DNA of 64,000 nt from Streptomyces sp. SID12501 (GTDB lineage Bacteria; Actinomycetota; Actinomycetes; Streptomycetales; Streptomycetaceae), in the NCBI RefSeq assembly GCF_010550245.1, contig NZ_JAAGLU010000036.1, positions 1 to 64,000 of the forward strand. Direction: 5' to 3'. The notes under the pieces were generated by a model. It ran no database searches, was not told the DNA's origin, and worked only from the letters and a program-made list of their open reading frames with translations. Below, in pieces: positions 17,110 to 28,600 of the stretch. Numbering within the stretch: position 1 is the stretch's first letter; every line of letters starts with the position of its first letter. The translations under genes were made by a program, and so were the position numbers.

Positions 17110-19932
<2,823 letters not shown>

Positions 19933-19995
19933 GCCGTAAGAAGCGAGCCGTAAGCGGTGGGCAGTAGGTAAGCGAGTACGCGGTCGTCGCTGTGT

Positions 19996-20032
19996 GAAGG
20001 GCCGGGCATCCTGCGAGGGTGGCCGGCCCTTC
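19996..20032. terminator. Bidirectional terminator between secA and Rv3235-like gene
   Basis: GAAGGGCCGG (19996-20005) pairs perfectly with CCGGCCCTTC (20023-20032). It sits between two convergent genes. Confidence 0.75.
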
Positions 20033-20070
20033 TGTGTGTGCGGGTGGCCGGGGGACTTCCGCGGTGGTGC

Positions 20071-20634
20071 CTACTCGTCCGCCGTGTGGGGCCTTCGGGG
20101 GCCGCCCAGTTCCACCGCCGTGCAGCGCCAGCGGAAGTCGTGGCCCAGTTCCAGGCGGAAGGCCATCGCGCGGAGCTGGTCGCCCGCGCCGATGCGGGCG
20201 AAGGCCTCCAGGGCGCCTTGGCTGGGCTCGTAGTAGCCGACGTCGCGCACGACGGGGCGGGTGCCGCGGGTGCGCAGGGGGCCGCGTTCCGCGAGCCAGG
20301 CCAGTTCGTCGTAGGCGCGGCCCACGGTGTGGCGAAGCATGCTGTGGACGGGTCGTTCGCCGCTCAGGACCGCCAGGAGGCGGTCGGCGAAGAGATCGGT
20401 GGGGCGGGGTTGCGGGGGTGTCCTGCGGTGCTCCGGGCGCTGTCGCTGTCCCTGGGCGGGGACTCGGGGTTCGGGGTGGGTTTCGGTGGGGGTGGTCGCT
20501 TGGGGGAGGGGTGTGCGGGGGGTGCCTCCGCCCGGGGTGGTGCGGTGCGGGGTGCTGCCGGGGCGGCGGGTGTCCCTGCGTACCGGCGGGCGGGACGGCG
20601 TGCGGTGGACCGTCCTCGTCATCACCTTGTTCAT
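20071..20634 (-). CDS. Rv3235-family conserved protein
   Basis: This 187-aa protein has a basic Pro/Thr/Arg-rich disordered first half (about residues 1-85). The compact C-terminal domain has FADRLLAVLSGERPVHSMLRH, LAWLAERG and FRLELGHDFRWRCTAVELG. The domain matches the Rv3235 family found beside secA in many actinobacteria. The function is unknown; conserved synteny with secA suggests a link to export or envelope growth. The ATG at 20634 has GGGGA upstream. Confidence 0.82.
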   Translation of the reverse strand: MNKVMTRTVHRTPSRPPVRRDTRRPGSTPHRTTPGGGTPRTPLPQATTPTETHPEPRVPAQGQRQRPEHRRTPPQPRPTDLFADRLLAVLSGERPVHSMLRHTVGRAYDELAWLAERGPLRTRGTRPVVRDVGYYEPSQGALEAFARIGAGDQLRAMAFRLELGHDFRWRCTAVELGGPRRPHTADE

Positions 20635-20975
20635 GGAATGTCCCCGTTCGTAGGGCTCGGTTGATACCGAGCGGTAACTTTCTGTTGGGGATCTTGTACG
20701 GGGAGTGACCGGCAGGGTGCAAGGAGGAGCGGGGCGCGGTTCGGAGGGTCCGGAGGTTCACTTATCAGGGTGGTTCGGGGAGGGAAAAGGCCTGGTGGGG
20801 GTGGGGTGCGGGGGTGAATTTCGAGGCGTCGGGTGGACGCTCGGAGGGGCCTGGGCGGGGACTCGAAAGGGGACGCCTCGACGTATCCTGAGGGTCTTCC
20901 CGGGTCATTCCTGGTGGCGCCGGAGGGCTTGCGGGTTCCGGTCGTGGAAACGCCTACTACGAAAAGCGGTCAGCC
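20635..20975. other. Divergent intergenic region
   Basis: This 341-bp stretch lies between the divergent Rv3235-family and DUF6912-like genes and has no supported gene. A TATCCT -10-like hexamer at about 20883 precedes the plus-strand gene, but no good -35 accompanies it. No repeats or strong hairpins were noticed. Confidence 0.5.
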
Positions 20976-21482
20976 ATGCGCGTCTACGTCCCTCTGACCC
21001 TCCCGGGCCTTGCCGAGGCGTACAAGACGGGTGAGCTGGTGGCGGGGCCGTTCGTCGCGTACGCCGTCACGCCCGCGTTGCGTGAGTGGTATCTGTCCGA
21101 CGACATCGAGGAACTGGAGTACGCGGCGCTGAATCGGGCCGCGCTTGCGTCTCTGCGGTTGCTGGCGATGGAGCCCGGGGTGGTGCGTCGGCGGGTGGTC
21201 GTCGCTGTCGAGGTCGCGGACGGGGTGGCGGTCGCCGACCCCGACCGGGGGCTTGATCCGGGTGCGCTGGGTGAGGTGCGGGTGGGTGTGGCTGTGTCGT
21301 TGGGGAAGGCCGCGGCCGTGCATGTCGACTCCGGGGATGCGGAGGGGGATGTCGCGGCGGCTGCGGCGGCGTTGGGGGCGGCGGATCGGGGGGATGACGA
21401 TGCGCAGTTCACGGTGGACGGGGCCGAGGATCATGAGCTGCTCTGGTATGCCACGCAGGAGATTCCGAACCTGGTGGGGTGA
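20976..21482 (+). CDS. DUF6912-like conserved actinobacterial protein
   Basis: This 168-aa protein begins MRVYVPLTLPGLAEAYKTGE and ends ELLWYATQEIPNL, a pattern conserved among streptomycetes and annotated as DUF6912. It is acidic and Ala/Val-rich, with no signal peptide or membrane segment. The ATG start gives the conserved N-terminus. No catalytic motif is visible and the function is unknown. It stands alone between a divergent gene and the HAD phosphatase. Confidence 0.8.
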   Translation: MRVYVPLTLPGLAEAYKTGELVAGPFVAYAVTPALREWYLSDDIEELEYAALNRAALASLRLLAMEPGVVRRRVVVAVEVADGVAVADPDRGLDPGALGEVRVGVAVSLGKAAAVHVDSGDAEGDVAAAAAALGAADRGDDDAQFTVDGAEDHELLWYATQEIPNLVG

Positions 21483-21518
21483 GTGGTGAGTGGTGAGTGG
21501 GGTTGAGGTGGGGTTGTT

Positions 21519-21645
21519 TCGCCCCCGCCGCCCCTACCCGTCCCATCCTCTTCCTGGGGGCTGCGCCCCCAGACCCCCCTTCGCGCTGAACGCGCTCGTC
21601 CTCAAGCTCCCCCAGAGGGGGGACCCCCAGACGGGCTGAAAATGC
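21519..21645. repeat. Dispersed Streptomyces intergenic repeat, full copy
   Basis: This is a C-rich lead (CCGCCGCCCCTACCCGTCCC), then a hairpin (CTGGGGGC / GCCCCCAG around 21554-21572), then a conserved tract. The 28 bp at 21578-21605 are identical to 55088-55115, and both copies end ACGGGCTG. It is intergenic and non-coding, of a type I recognise from other Streptomyces genomes. Confidence 0.75.
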
Positions 21646-21749
21646 CGGCCTGCGCTGTAGGGGCCCCGCTGTGCTGGAGCGGGCCCACCATGCTGGATGG
21701 GCAGCGTCCGTGCTGGAGGAGTGGTGGGGGTGGGGGGTATTTTCTCTGT

Positions 21750-22415
21750 ATGGGGAAGTACGGAGTGGCGCACATCGTGTGGGACTGGAACGGGACGCTG
21801 TTTCATGACACCGATGCGGTCATAGGGGCGACGAACGCCGCGTTCGCCGAGCTGGGGCTGGAGCCCATCACGCTGGAGCAGTACAGGGTGTTGTACTGCG
21901 TGCCGGTGCCGCGGTTCTACGAGCGGCTGCTCGGGCGGCTGCCCACGGATGCCGAGTGGGCTGTCATGGACGAGATCTTCCACCGGTACTACGCGGAGCA
22001 CCGGGTGGCCTGTGAGCTGGCCGTGGGCGCGCGGGATCTGTTGGCCGGGTGGCAGTCGGCGGGGCGCAGTCAGTCCATTCTGAGCATGTACGGGCACGCC
22101 GACCTCGTCCCGCTGGTCCGGGGGTTCGGGATCGAGCCCCACTTCGTCCGTGTCGACGGGCGTACCGGGCCCTCCGGGGGGAGCAAGGCCGAGCACATGG
22201 TCCGCCATCTCGGTGCGCTCACCGGCGTCGAGGCCGCGCGCACGGTGGTCATCGGGGACGCCGCCGACGACGCGATCGCCGCTCTGCACGTGGGTGCGCG
22301 GGCCGTGCTCTACACCGGTGGCTCCCACGGCCGGGCCAGTCTCGAAGAGGTGGGTGTGCCCGTGGTGGACAGCCTGGAGGAGGCCGTCGCCGAGGCCGAG
22401 CGGCTGGCCGCGTAG
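21750..22415 (+). CDS. HAD-superfamily phosphatase
   Basis: This 221-aa hydrolase resembles phosphoglycolate phosphatase-type HAD enzymes. Motif I is IVWDWNGTLFHD with the nucleophile Asp and a Trp-Asn variant in place of the usual xDG. A helical cap follows (about 20-85). Motif II is in SILSMYGH, motif III is the Lys in GGSKAEHM, and motif IV is VVIGDAADDAIAA. All catalytic positions are present. The ATG at 21750 begins MGKYGVAHI; the ribosome-binding site is weak. The substrate is unknown. Confidence 0.85.
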   Translation: MGKYGVAHIVWDWNGTLFHDTDAVIGATNAAFAELGLEPITLEQYRVLYCVPVPRFYERLLGRLPTDAEWAVMDEIFHRYYAEHRVACELAVGARDLLAGWQSAGRSQSILSMYGHADLVPLVRGFGIEPHFVRVDGRTGPSGGSKAEHMVRHLGALTGVEAARTVVIGDAADDAIAALHVGARAVLYTGGSHGRASLEEVGVPVVDSLEEAVAEAERLAA

Positions 22416-22515
22416 TCGTACTCGTGGCCGCGTTGTGGCTTGCGGCTCGGTTCACTCTCCGCGTTCACCCACGTACCCTGTGCCATGGGTGGCGGGCTGG
22501 AGCAGGGGGCGGCAA

Positions 22516-24858
22516 ATGGTGTTCGGGTTCGGGCAGCGACGGGGTGGGCAACTGCCCGTCGAGCTGACCAGTTTTGTCGGGCGTACCGAGGAACTCGCGC
22601 TGGTGCGCGGCGCGTTCGAGCAGGCTCGGCTTGTCACACTCGTCGGGCCGGGGGGTGTGGGCAAGAGCCGTACCGCCCTGCGGGCCGCCGCCGGGCTCGG
22701 GGAACTGTTCCCCGACGGGGTGTGGCTGGCCGAGTTGTCCGGGTTGCGCGACCCGGAACTCGTCCCCGCGACGCTCGCCGCCGTGCTCGAACTGCCCGAG
22801 CAGCCCGGGATGGAGCCGGTCGACGCCGTGGTCGCCCATCTTCAGGGGCGCCGGCTGCTGATCGTGCTCGACACCTGTGAGCATCTCGTCGACGCCTGCG
22901 CCATGCTGTCCGACATCCTGCTGCGGGAGGCCGAGGGCGTCAGCGTGCTGGCCACCAGCCGTCAGCCTCTCGACGTGCCCGGCGAGCACTGTGTGCAGTT
23001 GGCTCCGCTCGCCACCGACGAGGCGCTGGAGCTGTTCCTGGAGCGGGCTCGTGCCGCCGTGCCCGGGTTCCGGTTCCCCGTCGCCCCTCGGTCCCTCCAG
23101 GAGGGGGAGGCGAGCGATCGGGAGCGGCTGCTCGCGCTCGTTCGGCGGCTCGACGGGATTCCTCTCGCGCTGGAGCTGGCGGCGGTGCGGTTGCGGGCCG
23201 TGCCGTTGGGGGAGCTGGTGGCGCGGCTCGACCATCGGTTCGAGGTGCTGACCGGTGGGCGGCGCACGGCGCTCGCGCGGCACCAGACACTCCGTACGGC
23301 CATCGGGTGGTCGCACGAGTTGTGCACGCCCGAGGAGCGGCTGCTGTGGGCCCGGTTGTCCGTCTTCGCGGGGTCGTTCCGGCTGGCCGTTGCCGAACAG
23401 GTTTGCGGGGGTGGGGAGTTGGCCGGCGGGCGGGTGCTGGAGGCGCTCATCGGGCTGGTCGACAAGTCGGTGGTTCAGAGGGTGGGGGAGGACGGTGGGC
23501 GCTACCGGCTGCTGGACACCATCCGGGAGTACGGCGCCGACTGGCTCGACGAGTCCGGGGACGCGCCCGCCGTACGGGAACGGCACTTCGCCTGTTACGA
23601 GGACCTCGCCCAGCGGTTCTGGGGCGGGTTCCTCACCTCCGCGCAGGTCGGGCTGCACCGGGAGGTGCGGGACGAGGTCGCCGACGTACGGGCCGCCCTG
23701 CGGTACGCCTACGAGGGCGGGGAGGAGCGGGCGGAGCGCGGGGTGTGGGTGGCCACGCTGCTCGGGCCCTACTGGCGGGCCGTGGGCACCCTGTCCGAGG
23801 GGCGGTACTGGATCGACAAGGGGCTCGGGCTGGCCGTCGGCGACTCGGAGGCGCGGGCCTGGGGGCTGCTCATGACCGGGGTCTTCGCCGTGTGGACCGC
23901 GGATCTCGACACCGCCCTGGCACGGTTCCCGGAGGCCCAGGAGGTCGCCCGGAGAGTGGGCGAGGAGCGGGTCGCGCTGTTCACCGAGGCGTATCTCGGA
24001 GGGCTCGCAGCCCTCTGCGGGGACGTCGAGAACGGGCTCGCCGCGCTGGAGGGGGCCCGGCTGCGGATGGTCGAGACGGACGACGGGCTCGGGATCGGCG
24101 TCTTCCACTACGAGGGCGCCCTCGTGCGGGCCGTGCTCGGCGACACCGCCGGCGCGCTGGAACTGTGCGCCACCGGGCTGGCGTATCTGGAAGGCACCGG
24201 GGAGCGGCAGTTGTACGGGTCGACGCTCATGGTGCAGGGCGTCATCCGCTGGCTCTCGGGGGAGCGGGCGGAGAGCGCCGCCTCCCTGCGGCGGGCCCTC
24301 GACGCGGCGGGTGAACTCGGTGAGGTGCTGGTCTTCGCGATGTGCGCCCTGGTGCTCGGCTGGCACGCGGCGCACGAGGGCCGGCCGGTACGCGCGGCCT
24401 GGCTGCTCGGATACGCCGAGCACGCACGCCGGACGGGTGGTGACCCCGTCGACCTGCTGCCGTCGCTGCTGGAGGAGCAGAGGGCCGTACGGGAGTCCGT
24501 GCGCGAGGTGCTCGGGGACGCGGAGTTCGAGCAGTGGCGCGGGGTCGGGGCCCGGTTGTCCGGGCAGGACGTGCTGGACGCGGTGCGAGCCGATGCCGAG
24601 GTGCCGGGGGCCCGGCGGAAGGTACCCGGGCCGCGAGGTGTCGACGCGTTGACCCGGCGCGAGCGGGAGGTCGCCGCACTGGTCGCCCAGGGCCTGTCCA
24701 ACCGGGAGATCGCCGAGCGGCTGGTCATCTCGAAGCGGACCGCCGACGCCCATGTCGAACACATCCTCGCCAAGCTGGGCGTCACCTCCCGCGGCGAGAT
24801 TCCGGCCCTGCCCGCTCTCCCGGCCGTTCCGGTCGTGCCGGCGACGCCGGAAATGTGA
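22516..24858 (+). CDS. Large ATP-binding LuxR-family regulator (AfsR/LAL-like)
   Basis: This 780-aa regulator has an N-terminal STAND-type NTPase domain: ELTSFVGRTEEL, Walker A GPGGVGKS (about 45-52), then LIVLDTCEHLVDAC and LATSRQPL. A TPR-like helical middle (about 380-690) and a C-terminal LuxR helix-turn-helix (about 711-765; LTRREREVAALVAQGLSNRE, then VISKRTADAHVEHILAKLG) follow. Such proteins integrate a ligand or protein signal with ATP binding to activate transcription. The ATG at 22516 is preceded by GGGGGC. It lies upstream of the glutamate dehydrogenase gene, which could be a target, but that is speculation. Confidence 0.88.
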   Translation: MVFGFGQRRGGQLPVELTSFVGRTEELALVRGAFEQARLVTLVGPGGVGKSRTALRAAAGLGELFPDGVWLAELSGLRDPELVPATLAAVLELPEQPGMEPVDAVVAHLQGRRLLIVLDTCEHLVDACAMLSDILLREAEGVSVLATSRQPLDVPGEHCVQLAPLATDEALELFLERARAAVPGFRFPVAPRSLQEGEASDRERLLALVRRLDGIPLALELAAVRLRAVPLGELVARLDHRFEVLTGGRRTALARHQTLRTAIGWSHELCTPEERLLWARLSVFAGSFRLAVAEQVCGGGELAGGRVLEALIGLVDKSVVQRVGEDGGRYRLLDTIREYGADWLDESGDAPAVRERHFACYEDLAQRFWGGFLTSAQVGLHREVRDEVADVRAALRYAYEGGEERAERGVWVATLLGPYWRAVGTLSEGRYWIDKGLGLAVGDSEARAWGLLMTGVFAVWTADLDTALARFPEAQEVARRVGEERVALFTEAYLGGLAALCGDVENGLAALEGARLRMVETDDGLGIGVFHYEGALVRAVLGDTAGALELCATGLAYLEGTGERQLYGSTLMVQGVIRWLSGERAESAASLRRALDAAGELGEVLVFAMCALVLGWHAAHEGRPVRAAWLLGYAEHARRTGGDPVDLLPSLLEEQRAVRESVREVLGDAEFEQWRGVGARLSGQDVLDAVRADAEVPGARRKVPGPRGVDALTRREREVAALVAQGLSNREIAERLVISKRTADAHVEHILAKLGVTSRGEIPALPALPAVPVVPATPEM

Positions 24859-25606
24859 CGTGAACGACGCGGTGTGTACGTAACGCTGTCGTACGTATAC
24901 CTATGGGCGCGCCCTCTCGGGCCGTCCCGCCGAATCCGTATGCCGATCTCCGGCGGATTCGAACCCCCGGGCACCTGTCGTGCCCGATGCTCGTAGTGCG
25001 TCGCCCGGGGGCATCCCGCTGAGCGGCCGGGTGTCGGCACTGCTGGTCAGAATCCCCACGGCCCGTGGCTGTCATGGCAGGCACCCCGCCGTTCGCCCCG
25101 GGCGACGCGGAGGCCCGGCGGCTGTCTTCGTCGGTGGGGCAGCCGTCGCCGTTCGGGGCGTTTCGGGCCTCCCTTTTTCTCCACTGTGCAGAACGGCAAA
25201 CTTCACGACCCGTCTTTGTACACAAATGGCGCATGACGTGGCCCCCGTGATGAGCGATAGCCTGGTGGCGTGATCAGCGCGATACGTCGCGGGGGCGTCA
25301 TGGCCCCTGCCCTGCGCCCGGAACGCACGGACCACATCCGTGCCCGGGTGGCGATCGCTGGTCGGCGCGGGCGGGACGGAACCCCGAGGGTTCCCAGGAC
25401 GCCGTACGCATCCCACGGACCGGCGCCCGCGAGAGCAGCGTCACACTCCGCCGGGGTGCCGAGAATGGCTGATAACCCCCCGCTCTTCCCACCCTGCGGC
25501 ATAGCGTCGGAACAGACCGGAGACCCCGCGTCGAGGCGTAGTGCCGGAAGAGGGACCGTACTTCCTTCTACGTCACGCAACGGCGCGCGACAGGAGTCAG
25601 AGGACA
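24859..25606. other. Long structured intergenic region before NAD-GDH
   Basis: These 748 bp have no credible gene. Contents: GTACGTA repeats at about 24878-24900; a tRNA-like structured block at 24942-25038; and a GC-rich remainder. A purine-rich AGGAGTCAGAGGAC leads directly into the gdh start. Promoter elements could not be assigned. Confidence 0.5.
24942..25038 (-). other. tRNA-like structured element, possible degenerate tRNA
   Basis: On the minus strand, 97 nt contain a T-loop match (GGTTCGAATCC) and terminal complementarity GCCGA/TCGGC. Also visible are a long-variable-arm-like hairpin GGGCAC-GACAG-GTGCCC and a middle arm with a 7-nt loop (CGACGC / GCATCG, one mismatch). The middle loop reads ACTACGA and lacks the universal U33, and the acceptor stem has mismatches. 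It is not a normal tRNA; it may be a relic or a chance GC-rich fold. Confidence 0.25.
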
Positions 25607-28600
25607 ATGCAGACCAAGCTGGACGAAGCCAAGGCCGAGCTGCTCGAGAGGGCCGCCCGCGTAGCTGAGAACAGTCCGGTCGGGGGCTACCTACCGACCG
25701 GGACGACACGTGCGACCGCGCCCGGCGGAGATCCCGGAACCCCGGACCACGACACCGTGCTCGCGTTCCTCCAGCGCTACTACCTGCACACCGCCCCGGA
25801 GGACCTCGTCGGCCGCGACCCGGTGGACGTTTTCGGCGCGGCCTTCTCGCACTACCGGCTGGGCGAGACACGTCCGCAGGGCACGGCGAGCGTGCGGGTG
25901 CACACCCCGACCGTCGAACAGAACGCCTGGACGTCCAGCCACTCCGTCGTCGAGGTCGTGACCGACGACATGCCCTTCCTCGTCGACTCGGTCACCAACG
26001 AACTGTCCCGGCAGAACCGCGGCATCCACCTCGTCATCCATCCGCAGTTCGTCGTACGACGGGACCTGACGGGCCGGCTCATCGAGGTACTGCCCGACCG
26101 GGTCACCGGGAGCGCGACCGCCGGGGGCGCCGAGCTGCCGCACGACGCGCACGTCGAGTCGTGGATCCACGTCGAGATCGACCGGGAGACCGACCGCGCC
26201 GATCTGAAGCAGATCACCAACGACCTGCTGCGCGTGCTGTCCGACACCCGTGAGGCCGTCGAGGACTGGGAGAAGATGCGCGACGCGGCGCTGCGCATCG
26301 CCGAGGAACTGCCCAAGGAGCCGACCGCCGACGACCTGCGCGACCAGGACGTCGAGGAGGCGCGCGAACTGCTGCGCTGGCTCGCGCGGGACCACTTCAC
26401 CTTCCTCGGCTACCGCGAGTACGAGCTGCGCGGCGACGACTCGCTGGGCGCAGTGCCCGGGACCGGGCTCGGCATCCTGCGGGCCGATCCGCACCACTCC
26501 GAGGACGAGGGCCACCCGGTCAGCCCGTCCTTCGAGCGGCTGCCCGCCGACGCCCGGGCCAAGGCCCGCGAGCACAAGCTCCTCGTCCTGACCAAGGCCA
26601 ACAGCCGCGCCACCGTCCACCGTCCTTCCTACCTCGACTACGTCGGGGTCAAGAAGTTCGACAAGAACGGTGAGGTCGTCGGTGAGCGGCGCTTCCTGGG
26701 GCTGTTCTCCTCGGCCGCCTACACCGAGTCCGTGCGCCGGGTGCCCGTCGTCCGGCGCAAGGTCGAAGAGGTGCTGCGGGCCGCCGGGTTCTCGCCCGAC
26801 AGCCATGACGGCCGCGATCTGCTCCAGATCATGGAGACCTACCCGCGCGACGAGATCTTCCAGACGCCGCCCGACGAACTCCGGGCGATCGTCACCTCGG
26901 TGCTCTACCTCCAGGAGCGGCGCCGGCTGCGGCTCTACCTCCGCCAGGACGAGTACGGGCGCTACTACTCCGCGCTCGTCTATCTGCCCCGCGACCGGTA
27001 CACCACCGGCGTACGGCTGCGGATCATCGACATCCTCAAGGAGGAACTCGGCGGTACCAGCGTCGACTTCACCGCCTGGAACACCGAATCCATCCTGTCG
27101 CGGCTGCACTTCGTCGTCCGGGTCCCGCAGGGCACCGAACTGCCGCAGCTGTCCGACCAGGACAAGGAGCGCATCGAGGCGCGGCTCGTCGAGGCCGCCC
27201 GCTCCTGGGCCGACGGCTTCGGCGAAGCCCTCAACGCCGAGTGCGGTGAGGAGCGCGCCGCCGAACTGCTGCGCCGGTACGGGAACGCCTTCCCCGAGGG
27301 CTACAAGGCCGACCACACTCCGCGCGCCGCCGTCGCCGACCTCGTCCACCTCCAAAAGCTGGGCGTCGGCACGAACTTCGCGCTGAGCCTGTACGAGCCG
27401 GTGGGCGCCGCGCCCGGTGAACGCCGGTTCAAGATCTACCGCACCGGCGAGTCCGTCTCGCTGTCCTCCGTGCTCCCCGTCCTCAACCGGCTCGGCGTGG
27501 AGGTGATCGACGAGCGGCCGTACGAGCTGCGCTGCTCGGACCGGTCCACCGCGTGGATCTACGACTTCGGGCTCCGGCTGCCCAAGTCGCTCGGCAGCGG
27601 CGGGGATTATCTCGGGGACGACGGCCGCGAGCGTTTCCAGGAGGCTTTCTCGGCCACCTGGACCGGGCAGGCCGAGAACGACGGTTTCAACGCGCTGGTG
27701 CTGAGCGCGGGCCTCGACTGGCGTCAGGCGCTGGTGCTGCGCGCGTACGCCAAGTACCTGCGGCAGGCCGGTTCCACGTTCAGCCAGGACTACATGGAGG
27801 ACACCCTCCGCAACAACGTCCACACCACCCGGCTGCTGGTGTCGCTGTTCGAGGCGCGGATGTCGCCGGAGCGGCAGCGGGCGGGCGTCGAGCTGACCGA
27901 CGCCCTCCTGGAGGAACTGGACGCGGCCCTCGACCAGGTGGCCTCCCTCGACGAGGACCGCATCCTGCGGTCCTTCCTCACCGTCATCAAGGCGACCCTG
28001 CGGACGAACTTCTACCAGGAGAGCGCGGGCGGCAAGCCGCACGACTACGTCTCCATGAAGTTCGACCCGCAGGCCATCCCGGACCTGCCCGCGCCGCGCC
28101 CGGCGTACGAGATCTGGGTCTACTCGCCGAAGGTCGAAGGCGTCCACCTTCGGTTCGGGAAGGTCGCGCGCGGTGGGCTGCGCTGGTCGGACCGGCGCGA
28201 GGACTTCCGTACCGAGATCCTCGGGCTGGTCAAGGCGCAGATGGTGAAGAACACCGTCATCGTGCCGGTCGGCGCCAAGGGCGGGTTCGTCGCCAAGCAG
28301 CTGCCGGATCCGGCTGTGGACCGGGACGCGTGGCTCGCCGAGGGGGTCAGGAGCTACAAGACCTTCATCTCGGCGCTCCTGGACATCACCGACAACCTGG
28401 TGGCCGGCGAGGTCGTGCCGCCCGCCGACGTCGTACGGCACGACGAGGACGACACCTACCTCGTGGTCGCCGCCGACAAGGGCACGGCGACCTTCTCGGA
28501 CATCGCCAACGAGGTCGCCCAGGCGTACAACTTCTGGCTCGGCGACGCCTTCGCGTCCGGCGGCTCGGCCGGGTACGACCACAAGGGCATGGGCATCACC

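Noticed and set aside
24942..25038. Ordinary tRNA gene
   Set aside because: The T-loop phrase is present, but there is no valid D-arm, U33 or intact acceptor stem; kept only as a tRNA-like element.
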